Shown here piece after piece: positions 62,819-64,000 of a stretch of 64,000 bases of DNA. The DNA is from Unio delphinus (taxonomy: Eukaryota; Mollusca; Bivalvia; Unionida; Unionidae), in assembly GCA_029339505.1 (NCBI GenBank), contig JAQISU010000022.1, forward strand, positions 12,788,001-12,852,000, read 5' to 3'. How positions within the stretch are numbered: the first letter of the stretch is position 1; each line of letters opens with the position of its first letter. Made by a program: the position numbers and the translations under genes. The notes under the pieces were generated by a model that was not told where the DNA came from, ran no database searches, and saw only the letters and a program-made list of their open reading frames with translations.

Positions 62819-62854
62819 GGCCCTTTTCAGGGCCACTCATAGGTCTCGAAAAGA
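62819..62854 (+). terminator. Histone-type 3' stem-loop plus HDE, right TIR
   Basis: CCAAA flank, stem GGCCCT, loop TTTC, stem AGGGCC (62819-62834), ACTCA, and GAAAAGA at 62848-62854. It is the inverted twin of 43578-43613. Confidence 0.88.
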
Positions 62855-63037
62855 TAGTAGCTTTCATTGCCACCCTTTTTTCCCTTGTCCCTATACAGAC
62901 CCGCCATGTTCAATTCCCCTTGACGCTATATAGGCCCAATATGTTCAATTTCCCTTGACGCTATACAGGCCCACTATGTTCAATTTCCCTTGTCGCTATA
63001 GTACCCCAAGCTGTTTTGTCGCTATAGTGCCCCAAGC
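62819..63037 (-). repeat. Element 2 right TIR
   Basis: Inverted copy of 43395-43613 with two mismatches by eye (partners of 43410 or so and one site in the ACATAGTGGG/ACATATTGGG unit). Confidence 0.95.
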
Positions 63038-63286
63038 ACTAGATGTTCACCAATCATAAGTACATGGTCGCATGGGTGACAATTATTATCTTACACCTTC
63101 AAGCTTTCACTGTCAATCAGTTAGGCTTGAATGTTGAATTGTTGATTTTGTATTGCAACTCTATTCTGGATTGAAATTGGAAATATCTTTTGTGTTGGCG
63201 TATATTAAAACGCATTTGTTTCTAACACACCCTTTATGTAGTTTCACAGAACATGATTAATTAATCGCGTACCTACTTGTATAATA

Positions 63287-63412
63287 ATAGCATGCTACAT
63301 GTTTGTGGCATAATGCCCCAGTACATCACTATAAACTGCCTCACTGCAGACATCGTAGCGAAATGACTGAATTTTTTTTAAAGCTACGTTAACAATCCTA
63401 ATCAAACAAACG
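63287..63412 (+). repeat. SINE family 1, 3' fragment
   Basis: CATGCTACATGTTTGTGGCA ... AATCCTAATCAAACAAACG matches the family tail; the tRNA-like head is missing. Confidence 0.75.
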
Positions 63413-63898
63413 AACATTTACGTTAAGGTAATAACGATAATTGATGACTGTCAAACAGTAGACTCTGCCGGTGCACGTGAGAAAGACTGCGAACCCTTGT
63501 GTTCAAATTCTTCTCACGTGCAAAGGCAAACGTTTTAATTTGGAAAATCGTGTATTATCCCCACTCGATATTTATTATTAGACCCCTACCCGTTAAAAAC
63601 TCACACACATAATCAATGCTCAGTGCCGGTTAGGCAGTCGAAATCTTGCCCCCCACCCTCACCCCACCCCCACCCAGCAAATTATATTATATCAATATTA
63701 TTTTTATATGTTGTCAAGGGGTCCCTAATAGGCGTGGGATCCTGCGTGGGGCCCACTGGCCGGTGCCCATTCTGCCTATTTGCTAATCCGGCACTGTCAA
63801 TATTTGAAACCAATCATGGGCTTTATGGAAATCAAAGATACTTTGTAGGAATTCCTTCACCTGCAGAAAAAGTTTTAAAAGTATGGCATTAATAATAA
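63413..63898. other. Host DNA right of Element 2
   Basis: C-rich stretch near 63647-63677; no gene. Confidence 0.5.
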
Positions 63899-64000
63899 GT
63901 GGCCGAGTGGTCTAAAGCGCTATCCGTTACGGACCACTGCCATCTTACCTCTGTCTGCGTGTGTTCGAGTCTAAGATGCAGCAAATGTAGTTATGTGAGA
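63899..64000 (+). repeat. SINE family 2, cut by the window end
   Basis: Plus-strand head GTGGCCGAGTGGTCTAAAGC with GTGTTCGAGTCTAAG, closest to the 41888 copy. Confidence 0.85.

Larger units (their letters stand above)
43395..63037. mobile_element. Element 2: Polinton/Maverick transposon
   Basis: The 219-bp TIRs (43395-43613 and 62819-63037) differ at two sites by eye. Contents are protein-primed polymerase B, chromodomain integrase, packaging ATPase, penton-like protein, adenovirus-like core proteins and a truncated capsid gene, plus accessory genes at both ends. No protease was found. No clear target duplication was seen, perhaps because of the extra units on the left. Confidence 0.93.

Overview
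The window is animal chromosomal DNA: AT-rich, full of microsatellites, carrying two families of tRNA-derived SINEs and at least one spliced host gene. The SINE style and the kind of large DNA elements suggest a marine invertebrate, most likely a mollusc, but this is inference. Two complete, unrelated Polinton/Maverick-type virus-like transposons dominate it, about 25 kb apart. Each has 219-bp terminal inverted repeats (TIRs).

Element 1 (2449-18485, about 16 kb) has TIRs identical over all 219 bp and TTCCC directly outside both ends. It encodes a packaging ATPase, a zinc ribbon overlapping a parvovirus-type phospholipase A2 domain through a textbook A AAA AAC slip site, a retrovirus-type integrase, an HNH protein, and an unusual family-B polymerase fused to an SF1 helicase. 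A rightward late block follows: double-jelly-roll capsid protein, adenain-type protease, membrane protein, penton-like protein and core proteins. A 2-kb gene-poor centre with an AT-rich 33-34-bp tandem repeat separates the two halves.

Host DNA (18486-43296) holds a four-exon gene for a secreted or surface protein (21735-36524). One intron carries a decayed copy of an Element 1-type gene. SINEs, satellites and a diverged duplication fill the rest.

Element 2 (43395-63037, 19.6 kb) is a more typical Polinton: protein-primed polymerase B, ATPase, chromodomain integrase, penton-like protein and adenovirus-like core proteins, plus a zinc-knuckle protein and a captured BIR (IAP) gene. Its major capsid gene is cut short, no protease is visible, and a 4.6-kb block of unknown genes fills the right end.

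The most unusual signals are in Element 2. Four transcript ends carry a replication-dependent-histone type 3' stem-loop followed 13-14 nt later by a GAAAAGA element like the U7 target; two of these lie inside the TIRs. Two promoters of the accessory block are built from tandem hairpin-TATA modules whose stems differ in sequence but keep pairing through compensatory changes. Together these suggest S-phase-coupled, poly(A)-independent expression from structure-dependent promoters.

Several reading frames break at homopolymers. Given near-identical TIRs, these breaks may be frameshift signals or assembly errors rather than old decay.
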